A stretch of DNA of 64,000 bases. Source: Paenibacillus sp. SC116. Its GTDB lineage: Bacteria; Bacillota; Bacilli; Paenibacillales; Paenibacillaceae. The translations under genes and the position numbers were made by a program. The notes beneath the pieces were generated by a model. The model was not told the DNA's origin, made no database searches, and saw nothing but the letters and a program-made list of their open reading frames with translations. The stretch lies in the NCBI RefSeq assembly GCF_024733555.1, contig NZ_JANIOF010000001.1, positions 558,001 to 622,000 on the forward strand, in the 5' to 3' direction. Shown one piece after another: positions 9,992 to 21,121 of the stretch (position 1 is the first letter of the stretch; each line of letters begins with the position of its first letter).

Positions 9992-11230
9992 ATGATGAAA
10001 AATACCGAATTGAAGAGCTATATGCTCATACTGGCCGCGCTGTTATTTCTATATATAGGCTACCAGTTCATTACACATCAACAGTTTTATAGTCAATTGA
10101 AGACCGACTCTATTACAACTTGGAGTGAGATTACAGCTAGATTGGTTGAGCAGAATCCAGACAATGAAGCGGAAATTATGAAAGTGTTAGCTGGCCATTC
10201 TACAGATTCAAGTATGTACCAGGAAAAAGGAAGAGCGATCTTTAAACAGTATGGAATTGATGAAGATTTGGAGTCAGAACTATTTCCCATTTTAAATAAC
10301 CATATTGCTGATCATAATCAATCTATTTTATGGGGACTATTGATTTTTGTATGTATGCTGTTTGGGACGAGCTATTGGCATTACAAGATGATTCTTAATA
10401 AAATTAGACAACTTACTTCAGCAGCGAAAAAAATCATTGAGGGAGATTACTCGGTCGTCATTAACGAGCATAAAGAAGGGGAGCTTGCCAAATTAGCGGC
10501 TGCCTTTCGATCCATGAAAGACATCATTAGAAAGAGTATGCAGGATCTGCTTGAAGAGAAGAAGTTTCTAGGAGAAATGCTGCAAGATATATCCCATCAA
10601 TTAAAAACACCACTATCAACGATATCTATCTACAATGAAATGATGCTGAATGAAAACTTGCCCCGCCAACAGCAAGTTCAGCTACTACAAAACAATGATG
10701 TTCAAATTTCCAGAATGAATGTCTTGATTCAAAATTTGTTGAAAGTAGCTAAAATAGACGCCAGAGCCATTTCATTCGATAAAGAAAAAGCTAACTTAGT
10801 GGAGACCGTAGAGGAAGTTGTGGACCGCCTGGCAAGTATGATCAGCGAGCGACAACTATCGATTGACTGGGATGCGCCCGAGGAAGTCGTCGTTGTTCAC
10901 GATAAGATGTGGATGCAAGAAGCGATACTGAATCTACTAAAGAATTCGATCGAACACTCCAAGCCAGGAGGAACAATCATCATTCAAGCTAAAGACACAC
11001 CAATATATACGGAACTGGTGATTCAAGACTTTGGAGAAGGCATTGAAGCCGAGGAACTGCCACAAATCTTTGATCGATTCTACAAAGCAAGAAGTTCTAA
11101 AAAACATGATTCAGTAGGGATAGGCTTGGCGCTTGCCAAAGCCATTATCGAGGCTCATCAAGGCTTGATTAAAGTAGAGAGTGAAAGAAATGCCTATACA
11201 AAGTTCACGGTTACCTTTATAAAATTTTAA
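9992..11230 (+). CDS. Sensor histidine kinase
   Basis: 412 residues: TM1 about 10-27, an extracytoplasmic loop of about 85 residues, TM2 about 112-130, a HAMP linker, then the HisKA box DISHQLKTPLS with phospho-acceptor H202, N box NLLKNSIEHS, and G boxes DFGEGI and GIGLALAKAI. The moderately sized sensor loop is larger than in BceS-type kinases, which have almost no loop, so it may sense a ligand directly. Two adjacent ATG codons are possible starts; AGTAAGTAGG overlaps the end of the regulator gene. Confidence 0.9.
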   Translation: MMKNTELKSYMLILAALLFLYIGYQFITHQQFYSQLKTDSITTWSEITARLVEQNPDNEAEIMKVLAGHSTDSSMYQEKGRAIFKQYGIDEDLESELFPILNNHIADHNQSILWGLLIFVCMLFGTSYWHYKMILNKIRQLTSAAKKIIEGDYSVVINEHKEGELAKLAAAFRSMKDIIRKSMQDLLEEKKFLGEMLQDISHQLKTPLSTISIYNEMMLNENLPRQQQVQLLQNNDVQISRMNVLIQNLLKVAKIDARAISFDKEKANLVETVEEVVDRLASMISERQLSIDWDAPEEVVVVHDKMWMQEAILNLLKNSIEHSKPGGTIIIQAKDTPIYTELVIQDFGEGIEAEELPQIFDRFYKARSSKKHDSVGIGLALAKAIIEAHQGLIKVESERNAYTKFTVTFIKF

Positions 11231-11251
11231 TTCAGTATCTTGTTCAGAAGC

Positions 11252-11280
11252 GGTCCGCTATAATGCGGACCTTTTGTTTA
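11252..11280 (+). terminator. Intrinsic terminator after the histidine kinase gene
   Basis: GGTCCGC-TATAAT-GCGGACC followed by TTTTGTTTA. Confidence 0.85.
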
Positions 11281-11339
11281 TCTAGAATACGGGAGAAGCC
11301 CTTTGCTCCAGCTAAAAGGATGATGATTGATGAAAATAA

Positions 11340-11370
11340 TTGACAGTAGTTTAGTTCATGAACTAAACTA
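11340..11370 (+). promoter_or_regulatory. Promoter with perfect 24-bp palindromic operator
   Basis: TTGACA (11340-11345) is followed by a perfect palindrome at 11347-11370, whose halves are TAGTTTAGTTCA and TGAACTAAACTA; TAAACT (11364-11369) can serve as the -10 at 18 bp. A repressor bound there would block RNA polymerase. The core TTAGTTCATGAACTAA resembles operators of MarR-family repressors, and a marR-like gene follows the regulated gene at 12472. Confidence 0.75.
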
Positions 11371-11432
11371 AATCTGTAAGTCACCAGTAAGTGAAGTACT
11401 TAAATAAGGAGGAGGGATAACGGAGAAATAAA

Positions 11433-11492
11433 ATGAAACGATTCCATTCATTCAGCTTCTGGAATTTTAAATCTTCATTAGCAGTATATTGA
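11433..11492 (+). CDS. Possible 19-residue leader ORF
   Basis: ATG preceded by GGAG at 8 bases (and AAGGAGGAGG further up) opens a 19-codon frame, MKRFHSFSFWNFKSSLAVY, ending 58 bases before the MBL gene. Its position between the palindromic operator and the structural gene fits a leader or a tiny co-transcribed peptide. No family is recognised, and it may not be translated. Confidence 0.3.
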   Translation: MKRFHSFSFWNFKSSLAVY

Positions 11493-11550
11493 CGTAGCGA
11501 GAGCTAAGAAAGCGACTTTAACTACAATATATAGAAGGGATGAAATAGCT

Positions 11551-12381
11551 ATGATTAAAGCAACTATTATTTGCGAAAATACAGTGTTTGGTAACCTTGG
11601 AGCCATTGCCGAGCATGGTTGGTCTGTATATGTGGAGACAGAACATGGACATTTTTTATTCGATACAGGTCAAGGAAAAGCCCTGATTAACAATATGAGC
11701 TTATTAGGCAAGAAGTGGTCCGACTTATCCGGCATTATCATAAGCCATCATCATTGCGATCATACAGGTGGATTACTGTCTGCTCTGCAAGCGATGCCCC
11801 ATACCAAAGTTCCTGTATACGCACATCCCCAATTATTTAAGACAAGTTACCTTATTCGGTCCAATCACCTATATATCGGAGTTCCGCATAGAGAAGTAGC
11901 ACTAATTGATGCAGGTGCTCAATTTATTTATAACCGCGATTTTGTTGAAATTGTTCCGAATCTCTATCTAACAGGAGAAGTGCCCAGAACCAATGACTTT
12001 GAAATTGGAGATACAGATATCGTAATTGAAACAGAGAACGGGTATGAGATTGACCCTGTTGAGGATGATCAATCGATTATTATTCGAACGAAGAAGGGCT
12101 TGTTTATTATACTTGGCTGTTCTCACGCCGGAATAGTTAATATTATTAATTATGCGATTAAGAAGACAGGTGTTCAACGCGTTCATACGGTTATCGGAGG
12201 CACTCATTTGTGGGCAGTTAGTGAGGATCAAAAGGAGAAGACCATTCAAGCGCTATTAAAAATGGACATTGAACGAATTGGCGTTTCTCATTGTACTGGA
12301 TTTGAGGTCAGTGCACGATTAAAACAGGCATTTGGCAGCCGTTTCTTTCACTGTAATGTAGGTACTGTAGTAACCGAGTAA
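11551..12381 (+). CDS. MBL-fold metallohydrolase
   Basis: 276-residue metallo-beta-lactamase-fold protein of the group related to archaeal dihydropterin aminobenzene-phosphate synthase (Mj0301-like) annotations. Metal motif SHHHCDHTGG (about residues 66-75), later GCSHAGIVN and the closing VIGGTHLW and GVSHCTG histidines. The true substrate in bacteria is usually unknown. ATG start behind GAAGGGA. The gene is controlled by the palindromic promoter at 11340 and is followed by a MarR regulator, suggesting induction by a small toxic molecule (inference). Confidence 0.82.
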   Translation: MIKATIICENTVFGNLGAIAEHGWSVYVETEHGHFLFDTGQGKALINNMSLLGKKWSDLSGIIISHHHCDHTGGLLSALQAMPHTKVPVYAHPQLFKTSYLIRSNHLYIGVPHREVALIDAGAQFIYNRDFVEIVPNLYLTGEVPRTNDFEIGDTDIVIETENGYEIDPVEDDQSIIIRTKKGLFIILGCSHAGIVNIINYAIKKTGVQRVHTVIGGTHLWAVSEDQKEKTIQALLKMDIERIGVSHCTGFEVSARLKQAFGSRFFHCNVGTVVTE

Positions 12382-12405
12382 ATGACGGCTTAACGCATCC
12401 ATCTC

Positions 12406-12456
12406 TTGACAATGTAGAGAGGGTACTCTACCTTAAAATATAACGATTATAAGGTA
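12406..12456 (+). promoter_or_regulatory. Promoter region with two dyads before the marR gene
   Basis: TTGACA at 12406 is followed by two inverted repeats: GTAGAG-N6-CTCTAC (12414-12431) and TACCTTA-N14-TAAGGTA (12429-12456). They overlap the likely start of transcription and end just before the ribosome-binding site, a good place for autoregulation. The -10 is not clear. Confidence 0.5.
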
Positions 12457-12471
12457 GGAGTTAGATTACAT

Positions 12472-12885
12472 TTGGACAATCATCATGTTATAGGCCAACT
12501 TATACACAAGCTGCGAAGAATGGAACGACAGCCCCGCATTTTTGGTGAAGCGGGAGCGCTTACCCCCTCTGAAATGCATACCATTGAAGCGATTGGATGT
12601 GGCGAAGGCATTCTAATGAGCGAGCTTGCTTTGAAATTAAGTATTACAAAAGGTGCGGCTACCCAAATTGTATCCCGTCTTGAAAGGGAAGGGTTTGTTA
12701 GTCGGCATGCTCATCCTGTAGACTTAAGAGCTGTTGTCGTTCAATTAGAAGAAAGAGGGAAGGTCGCATTCGTGTCCCATGAGGAAATGCACAAGGAGTT
12801 TATCAAAGCACTACGTGAAGAACTTGGTGATGACGGATATCGCACTTTCGAAAAAGGAATTGCTAAGTTTATTGAGTTTTTATAA
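12472..12885 (+). CDS. MarR-family transcriptional regulator
   Basis: 137 residues with the winged helix-turn-helix core LTPSEMHTIEAIG...MSELALKLSITKGAATQIVSRLEREGFVSR followed by the wing DLRAVVVQL. TTG start with GTAGGAG upstream; no alternative ATG nearby. It probably represses itself through the dyads at 12414-12456 and possibly the MBL gene through the palindrome at 11347, since the two operators differ in sequence this is only inference. Confidence 0.85.
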   Translation: MDNHHVIGQLIHKLRRMERQPRIFGEAGALTPSEMHTIEAIGCGEGILMSELALKLSITKGAATQIVSRLEREGFVSRHAHPVDLRAVVVQLEERGKVAFVSHEEMHKEFIKALREELGDDGYRTFEKGIAKFIEFL

Positions 12886-12992
12886 CAAAGGAAATTAGCA
12901 GGCAATGAAATCGGGTAGGTTTAAGCACATGCTGTAGTTCCGAGTATATCGAAAAACTGATACCCGACTCCAGCTATGCGCTAGCCCTTAAC

Positions 12993-13025
12993 AGGAGCGA
13001 TTCTTCATTATGAGGAATCGCTCCT
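12993..13025. terminator. Hairpin between marR and the convergent DinB gene
   Basis: AGGAGCGATTC pairs perfectly with GAATCGCTCCT over a short loop. No clear T-run on the plus strand; it may act in both directions. Confidence 0.5.
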
Positions 13026-13128
13026 TCCGCTGTTCAGCAACTCTATTATCAGTAGAGATTTCTACGATAAAATTCTATACGCCAATCTCCTTGTAGCAGG
13101 AATAATCGAGGAGGTTGGATAAGGATAA

Positions 13129-13683
13129 TTATCCATTTTCTCGATTTCGTGAAGCGTAAAGAAATCGGCAATATCCAATTTCCGCCGCGTTCTTCATAAG
13201 TTCCAAATTGAGCCACGCCAATAGTTCATAGAAGGACTTGTCCCTGAAGGGCCAGTTGGTGCGAGTGCGTTCATGAAGTTCATGCGGGGAAAGTTGCGCC
13301 ACTGCAGTTTCCCACTTATTCTTTATTAGATATATGCGATCAATCGCTTCGCTCGCGCTACCATAGCAAGGAACAGATTCATGCTGCAGCGTTCCATCTC
13401 CGAACGAATGGTCTAGAACCATCGACCACCAATAAGTTATGTGCCAGGTCAACCAAGCGATGCTTGGAGGTCCGATTTCATAACTCTCCGAGTCAGGCCA
13501 ATCTGCACGCCAAATTCCCGAATCGTATGTCATATGAAGTCCTTTCGGCGCAGGTCTCCAGCTATATTCATCGTCAGTCAGGTCAGTTAGATGAATATCT
13601 AACAGTTGACAAGAGATGTCGTACTGAAATTGAAGAGTTCCCTGAGTGGGATCATTGGGAACAAGCATGTCTTTATTGGTCAT
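13129..13683 (-). CDS. DinB-superfamily protein
   Basis: 184 residues, four-helix DinB/YfiT-like fold. Visible features: QFQYDISCQLLDIHL in helix 1, WLTWHITYWWSMVLDHSF around the first histidine pair, and an E-L-L-A-W helix near the C-terminus. The family usually binds a divalent metal through three histidines and includes thiol transferases; a function cannot be named here. Start ATG behind AAGGAGG. It is not closely similar to the other DinB gene at 43530. Confidence 0.75.
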   Translation of the reverse strand: MTNKDMLVPNDPTQGTLQFQYDISCQLLDIHLTDLTDDEYSWRPAPKGLHMTYDSGIWRADWPDSESYEIGPPSIAWLTWHITYWWSMVLDHSFGDGTLQHESVPCYGSASEAIDRIYLIKNKWETAVAQLSPHELHERTRTNWPFRDKSFYELLAWLNLELMKNAAEIGYCRFLYASRNRENG

Positions 13684-13815
13684 TTCGATAGGCCTCCTTG
13701 ATTAATTCTACCTCAGGATTTCCTTAGGTTGCATAGAACGGCAAGGTGATTTGCAGGACGGAGTTCGGCTCGAACCATGGTTTTGTGAAGTGAATAATGA
13801 TAGTGGGGAATCAAA

Positions 13816-13850
13816 AAAAGAACCAGAGAAGAATTATCAGGTTCTTTTAT
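13816..13850. terminator. Hairpin upstream of the rph promoter
   Basis: AAAAGAACC pairs with GGTTCTTTT over a 15-base loop; T-runs lie on both strands. It sits between the divergent DinB and rph genes, insulating the rph promoter. Confidence 0.65.
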
Positions 13851-13851
13851 A

Positions 13852-13880
13852 TTGCATATAAACAGACACGGTGATATAAT
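13852..13880 (+). promoter_or_regulatory. Likely promoter of the rifamycin phosphotransferase gene
   Basis: TTGCAT (13852-13857), 17-bp spacer, consensus TATAAT (13875-13880). The leader to the ATG at 14002 is about 115 bases, long enough to hold a control element, but no clear one was seen. Confidence 0.6.
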
Positions 13881-13989
13881 CAGATCGCGACTCTTTTTAT
13901 TAAAAATAAACATAATTAATGCATCTTACAATTTTATATTATCATGTCGGTAATCTCTTGTCAAATGTTTTTCTCAATTCGATGGTTAG

Positions 13990-16617
<2,628 letters not shown>

Positions 16618-16645
16618 TTATTAAAAACTCACACCGCTCAGTGAA

Positions 16646-16690
16646 AAAGACGACCATATCCTATACGACGGGGTTATAGTCGTCTTTTTG
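16646..16690. terminator. Terminator between convergent rph and LPMO genes
   Basis: AAAGACGAC pairs with GTCGTCTTT, then TTTG; the A-tract on the other arm makes it usable from both sides. Confidence 0.8.
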
Positions 16691-16702
16691 TATTCACCTA
16701 GG

Positions 16703-18046
16703 CTAAGGGATTACCTTCCATACCGTAGCAGTTGAAGTGCTTGGCGTTTCGTTAAGCGTCCACCATTTCGCTTCATAGTTGACGTTGTTGTGTGTTACTT
16801 TATTACCTGCGACATAGACAGTCGTCGGGCTCCATGTTGGATAAATGGCAGGTGATAAAAGCGTCGTCACATTAAGTACATTGCTTGCTGTCGAAATATT
16901 GCCTGCTTGATCGACTGCTTTTACTGTAAAGGCATACGAAGTATTAGCAGTTAAGTTCGTAACGGAGTATTGTAGAGACGTTGCTGGTACAGTTGCTACA
17001 TAAGTGCTTCCACGGAATATGTGATATTCTTTGACCCCGACATTATCTGTCGATGCATTCCACATGAGAGGTACAGATGTCGAGGTGATCGCTCCCATAA
17101 CATGAAGGCTGGACGGTGCAGTAGGCGCAATAGTGTCTGGTCCTATCACGGGGAGAGTTGTGAATGTAATCGTATTGCTCGCATTGGAAACATTGCCTGC
17201 GGCGTCGAACGCTTTAACGGTAAGGTTGTATGTCGTATTCGCCGTCAGACCAGTCAGATTTGCAGAAAGTGCTCCATTTGTTGTTGCGATTTGGTTAGAA
17301 CCGTTGAATATTCGGTATCCAAAAACTCCAAGATTGTCGATTGAAGCCCCCCAAGATACCGTTGCAGTTGTCGTTCCGATATTGGATGCAGTACCGTTGG
17401 ATGGAGCGGTAGGAGCAATTTCATCGGTGTCACCGCCAAAATTAACATCGATAACATTATAGAACGCATTATTTGTGTCGTAGATTTCCCACACTGCTAA
17501 TATAACTTGGTATCCTGTACGGTTTGGAATATTGCAAGTATCGGAATAAGAACCACCTGGCATCGATCCACCGGACGATACGCTGCAAAATGGAGTGAGA
17601 TCAAAGGAGGCGCGTGATAGAGGAGCATTAGGGTCCCAATTCTGTTTCGTGATGTAGTATTTCCAGCTGGCAGTTTTATGAGGAACTTTAATATACCAGT
17701 TAAATGTGTGTGATCCTGGGCTAATGCTTACCTTAGACCAGCGAGTGGACGATTGTTGATCAAGTTGTGTGAACCAAGTGTTAGCGCTTGCGATCTTTCC
17801 GTCTTGAGGTCCTCCAGTTGGAAATCCTTTTGGTCCTTCTAAACTATAAGGCTCGTAAATAATTTGTCCGCAGTTCTGATTCTGACCGCTTGCACATAAT
17901 GCCGCTCGGCTATTCGTAACATTACCATGCGCAGAAGCGTTCTGGACGAACAGGGTATTTGATAATACGAACAACAGTGCAAACATAATACTGGATACAA
18001 CGAATAGCTTTAGCTGCTTCGAAACAGTCGAATGTAAAGTAGACAC
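16703..18046 (-). CDS. Secreted AA10 lytic polysaccharide monooxygenase, AA10-Fn3-Fn3-CBM5
   Basis: Copper enzyme that cleaves crystalline chitin or cellulose oxidatively. After a signal peptide ending NASA, the mature protein begins with His (HGNVTNSRAALC), the copper-brace residue. The AA10 domain (to about 210) has CGQIIYEPYSLEGPKGFP and the second-histidine region VPHKTASWKYYITKQNWDP. Two fibronectin III domains follow (about 220-310 and 320-410) and a C-terminal CBM5/12-like module (YPTWSPTTVYVAGNKVTHNNV). A TTG at 18091 and ATGs are in frame, but GGAGGG sits 7 bases before the GTG at 18046, so I start there. Same architecture as the gene at 26784. Confidence 0.9.
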   Translation of the reverse strand: MSTLHSTVSKQLKLFVVSSIMFALLFVLSNTLFVQNASAHGNVTNSRAALCASGQNQNCGQIIYEPYSLEGPKGFPTGGPQDGKIASANTWFTQLDQQSSTRWSKVSISPGSHTFNWYIKVPHKTASWKYYITKQNWDPNAPLSRASFDLTPFCSVSSGGSMPGGSYSDTCNIPNRTGYQVILAVWEIYDTNNAFYNVIDVNFGGDTDEIAPTAPSNGTASNIGTTTATVSWGASIDNLGVFGYRIFNGSNQIATTNGALSANLTGLTANTTYNLTVKAFDAAGNVSNASNTITFTTLPVIGPDTIAPTAPSSLHVMGAITSTSVPLMWNASTDNVGVKEYHIFRGSTYVATVPATSLQYSVTNLTANTSYAFTVKAVDQAGNISTASNVLNVTTLLSPAIYPTWSPTTVYVAGNKVTHNNVNYEAKWWTLNETPSTSTATVWKVIP

Positions 18047-18284
18047 TAATAATCCCTCCATCGTCATCTTTTTTACAATCAGCTTATTCAAACCATTACA
18101 ACGAATTGAAAACCCGATTCATTTAGTGCGGCGCTAATCTCGTGTTTCTATGAGCAGTCAACCACCCCTCCATCATGTGTTATGGTTGTGGGATTCACAA
18201 AGATGCTTATGACGAGACAGAATATGAGTATGTGAAATGTTTTAGTACTAATAGATCGAATGAATACGGTAGTCATAAAAAATA

Positions 18285-18321
18285 AGGCTAACCAGAAAGT
18301 AATCTGGCTAACCTTAGCCTA
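18285..18321 (-). promoter_or_regulatory. Hairpin in the LPMO gene leader, possible attenuator
   Basis: AGGCTAA/TTAGCCT and CCAGA/TCTGG form a double stem, flanked by the direct repeat GGCTAACC. On the minus strand it is followed by TTATTTTTTATG, as an intrinsic terminator, yet no minus-strand gene lies upstream of it. It could attenuate the LPMO transcript or be an insulator for the divergent ric gene. The remainder of 18047-18449 has no gene. Confidence 0.4.
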
Positions 18322-18401
18322 CACAATTCACACAATGTTACGTTTAAATATGACTGGAATCACACATGCGGAGCGAGAGTTTTTCTATACTTAATTTATG
18401 T

Positions 18402-18419
18402 TAGTGAAGATTTTCACAA
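18402..18419. promoter_or_regulatory. Rex-like (or FNR-like) operator before ric
   Basis: TAGTGAA-GATT-TTCACAA differs by one base from the Rex consensus TTGTGAA-N4-TTCACAA, and also fits TGTGA-N6-TCACA with one mismatch. A possible -10, TATACT, lies at 18386-18391, so the site would overlap the start of transcription and act as a repressor site, as expected for Rex, which lets go when NADH is high. Confidence 0.6.
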
Positions 18420-18449
18420 AAAAGAGGCAAATCTAAAGGAGGTTCTACT

Positions 18450-19148
18450 ATGAGTTCATTTACGCTTCAAAGTCATATATCTGATATTGTTACATCCATA
18501 CCGCAGACTGCGGATTTATTCCGATCGCTCCGCATTGATTTTTGCTGTGGAGGGAAGGTGCCTTTGAAAGAGGCAGCTATACAACTTCAGTTAGATCCTG
18601 CTGACGTGCTGGAGAAGGTGCATTCCATAGAGATCAAATTTGCGAATTACCAGGAAAGCCGACCAGCATCGTTAAAGGAATCAGAGCTGATTGAATATAT
18701 CCAACAAAAGCATCATGTTTTCTTGCGAGAAGAATTGCCGGCTTTAATGCCTTATGTGACGAAATTGGCTCGTGTGCATGGAGAGAATCATCCTGAACTT
18801 ATTAGGGTGCAGGAGCTCTTCACTGACTTGAAAAAGGAGCTGCTGGACCATACGAAAGATGAAGATGAACATGTATTTCCACTCATCTTGAAATTTGTTG
18901 ACCAACCTGATTACGAAGTTGCAGCAGAACTTGCGCCGCATGTATCTGAACTAGAACATGAACATGCTCAAGCTGGCAGCTTGCTTCAAGAGCTCAGAGA
19001 AGTAACATCTGATTTCACACTTCCGGATGACGCCTGTGGTACGTACCAACTGGTCTATAAACGGCTTGCCATGCTTGAAAAGGACACCTTTGAGCATATA
19101 CATCTTGAAAACAACGTGTTGTTCGAACGAATTCGTGCAGCGATGTAA
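18450..19148 (+). CDS. ric: Iron-sulfur cluster repair di-iron protein (RIC/ScdA/YtfE)
   Basis: 232 residues. The N-terminal domain (about 1-60) has the family signature RIDFCCGGKVPLKEAA with the Cys-Cys pair; the rest is a hemerythrin-like four-helix bundle with iron ligands in H-x-x-F-LREELP, GENHPE, LLDHTKDEDEHVFP, LEHEHAQAG and THEHIHLENNVLF-like (FEHIHLENNVLFERI). RIC proteins repair clusters damaged by nitric oxide or oxygen and are usually induced under low oxygen. ATG start behind AAAGGAGG. A Rex-like operator lies 30 bases upstream. Confidence 0.92.
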   Translation: MSSFTLQSHISDIVTSIPQTADLFRSLRIDFCCGGKVPLKEAAIQLQLDPADVLEKVHSIEIKFANYQESRPASLKESELIEYIQQKHHVFLREELPALMPYVTKLARVHGENHPELIRVQELFTDLKKELLDHTKDEDEHVFPLILKFVDQPDYEVAAELAPHVSELEHEHAQAGSLLQELREVTSDFTLPDDACGTYQLVYKRLAMLEKDTFEHIHLENNVLFERIRAAM

Positions 19149-19159
19149 CTTTTAATAGG

Positions 19160-19194
19160 CGCCCTTCTTCACGAAGTGAGGAAGGGCTTTTCGA
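19160..19194 (+). terminator. Intrinsic terminator after ric
   Basis: GCCCTTC-TTCACGAAGTGAG-GAAGGGC followed by TTTTC. Confidence 0.8.
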
Positions 19195-19463
19195 CTCAAA
19201 GAAACAATACTCAATCAAGAGATACATAATATACTAAATTGACAGTGGGAGTAGTCAATGTTACGATTAAACAAATTTTAGGTAGGAGGCTCGTCATCTA
19301 TGTTCTTTCCAGTCGTTTAAGATGAACTAGCAATAAAAAAGCGGATTTTCCATCCACATTCGTGGGCTTTTTTTGAGCTGTTTATTTTATGCGTGAAAGA
19401 CATAGATCTCGATTTGGATAGGTTTTTACCTATACCTTTTCGGCGTTTTCTCTCTCTCGTGAT

Positions 19464-19512
19464 AAATACAGATCTAAGCTCCTATGCTGGACTTGGACCT
19501 GTATTTTTTTAT
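19464..19512 (+). promoter_or_regulatory. Attenuator-type terminator in the ABC-F leader
   Basis: AAATACAG pairs with CTGTATTT, with an inner AAGCTCC/GGACTT stem, followed by seven T. It lies about 150 bases before the ABC-F start, within the same leader. A terminator at this place is typical of ABC-F antibiotic-resistance genes controlled by transcription attenuation. A preceding stretch TAGGTTTTTACCTATACC (about 19420) forms another small hairpin. Confidence 0.65.
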
Positions 19513-19556
19513 TGCAAAAAAACAAAACAATTATAAAGAGAAATGGAGTTATTAGC

Positions 19557-19589
19557 ATGCGATATACGCACTGGTATTTCTTTATTTAA
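19557..19589 (+). CDS. Leader peptide of the ABC-F gene (10 residues)
   Basis: MRYTHWYFFI, ATG with GGAG 8 bases upstream, TAA at 19587-19589. It lies after the leader terminator and directly before the alternative hairpins that precede the ABC-F ribosome-binding site. Drug-stalled ribosomes on such short ORFs switch resistance genes on; applied here this is inference. Confidence 0.55.
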   Translation: MRYTHWYFFI

Positions 19590-19600
19590 TCCTCACTTCT

Positions 19601-19640
19601 TAAATCGCGGGCTATCCTGCGAACAGAAAACTGCGATTTA
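19601..19640 (+). promoter_or_regulatory. Mutually exclusive hairpins before the ABC-F ribosome-binding site
   Basis: TAAATCGC (19601-19608) pairs perfectly with GCGATTTA (19633-19640), which abuts the GGAGGAGG site. The same TCGC can instead pair locally, TCGCGGG-CTAT-CCTGCGA (19605-19622, one G-U). The two folds exclude each other, the layout of a translational attenuator coupled to the leader peptide. Confidence 0.55.
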
Positions 19641-19657
19641 TGGAGGAGGAAATTATC

Positions 19658-21121
19658 GTGAATGTATTAATAAAAGCAAAAGATATTTATGTGGAATATA
19701 TGGGGCGCGATATACTGGATATCGACGAACTGGAACTCTACGATTACGACCGTATCGGTCTGGTAGGTGCAAACGGAGTAGGTAAGACCACGTTGTTAAA
19801 AATATTGCTGGGTGAAATATCTCTGCCGCACGGTAAAATGGTCCGGGATGCTGATTTTACTTATATCCCCCAGTTGGATGATGTCGTAGTCCACGACGTA
19901 AAGGATCACGCTTTAATGGGTAAGCTGGGGATTGACCAAATTCATGTGGAAAATATGAGCGGCGGGGAAGAAACACGGCTAAAAATTGCGCAAGCACTGT
20001 CTAATAGAGTGCATGGTATTTTTGCCGATGAACCGACATGCCACTTAGATCGTTCTGGCATAGAGTTTTTGATTAACCAGCTTAAACATTATTCTGGTGC
20101 ATTACTCATTATAAGTCATGACCGCTATTTCCTCGATCAAGTAGTCGATAAGATTTGGGAACTAAAAGATGGAAAGATCACTGAGTATTGGGGCGGATAT
20201 TCTGAATACTTGGCGCAAAAGGAAGAAGAATGGCAAACTCAAGCGGCACAATATAAGCAATTTTCTGCTGAACGAGATAGGTTAGAGAAGGCAATCTTCG
20301 AAAAACGGAATCAGGCTCGGAAGCTGGATCAAAAAGCGAAGGGAGCTTCAAGAAAAAACAACTCTGAGAGCGGCGGACGTCTTAGTCATCAAAAACCGAC
20401 GGGCAGCAAACAGAAGAAACTCCATAATGCCGCTAAAAATATGGAACATCGTATCGAGGAGCTTGGCCATGTGAAACCACCTGAAGCTGTTCGTTCCGTC
20501 CAATTTCGACTAAGTAAAGCACTGGAGCTTCACAATCCATTTCCTATCACAGGCAAAAAGATACACAAACAGTTTGGGGACAAGGCTGTATTTGAAAATG
20601 CGACTTTTCAATTTCCATTAGGCGCCAAGATTGCGATCGTCGGTGCAAACGGAACAGGCAAAACAACGCTTTTCAAGATGATACTAGATCGTGAAGATGG
20701 CATCTCCATATCTCCTAAAGCAGAAATCGGCTACTTTGCTCAACACGGTTACAAGTTGGAGCGTAATCAGGGAGTTATGGAGTTCATGTTGGAAAACTGT
20801 GATTATCAGATATCGGAGATTCGCGCTGTACTGGCATCTATGGGATTTTCTCAGCTTGATGTGCGCAAAGAGTTATCTGTTTTAAGCGGAGGCGAAATTA
20901 TTAAATTGCAGCTTGCTAAAATGCTGCTGGGGCGATATAACATCTTGCTTATGGATGAACCAAGTAACTTCCTTGATCTTCCTGCCGTAGAGGCGCTAGA
21001 GAATTTGATGAGGGATTACGCGGGTACAATCCTATTTATCTCGCACGATGCTCGTTTGGTAGAGCGCGTAGCTGATATCGTATTTGAAATTGAGGCTGGT
21101 AAGATCATTCAGAGGACTTAG
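19658..21121 (+). CDS. ABC-F ribosomal protection protein (Vga/VmlR-like)
   Basis: 487-residue soluble protein with two ATPase domains and no membrane segments. Domain 1: [11 protein letters not shown], signature [13 protein letters not shown], Walker [22 protein letters not shown] charged linker (about 185-290, with AEEEWQTQ-like and [16 protein letters not shown]) would reach the ribosome exit site. Domain 2: [48 protein letters not shown]. Family members dislodge lincosamides, pleuromutilins or streptogramins. An ATG at 19640 is in frame but overlaps the ribosome-binding site GGAGGAGG itself, so I place the start at GTG 19658. The elaborate leader supports a drug-inducible resistance gene rather than a housekeeping Ett-type factor. 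Confidence 0.85.
   Translation: MNVLIKAKDIYVEYMGRDILDIDELELYDYDRIGLVGANGVGKTTLLKILLGEISLPHGKMVRDADFTYIPQLDDVVVHDVKDHALMGKLGIDQIHVENMSGGEETRLKIAQALSNRVHGIFADEPTCHLDRSGIEFLINQLKHYSGALLIISHDRYFLDQVVDKIWELKDGKITEYWGGYSEYLAQKEEEWQTQAAQYKQFSAERDRLEKAIFEKRNQARKLDQKAKGASRKNNSESGGRLSHQKPTGSKQKKLHNAAKNMEHRIEELGHVKPPEAVRSVQFRLSKALELHNPFPITGKKIHKQFGDKAVFENATFQFPLGAKIAIVGANGTGKTTLFKMILDREDGISISPKAEIGYFAQHGYKLERNQGVMEFMLENCDYQISEIRAVLASMGFSQLDVRKELSVLSGGEIIKLQLAKMLLGRYNILLMDEPSNFLDLPAVEALENLMRDYAGTILFISHDARLVERVADIVFEIEAGKIIQRT

Noticed and set aside
18185-18199. TTGTG-GGATT-CACAA upstream of the LPMO gene
   Set aside because: The spacing does not fit Rex or FNR sites, and dyads of this size occur by chance.
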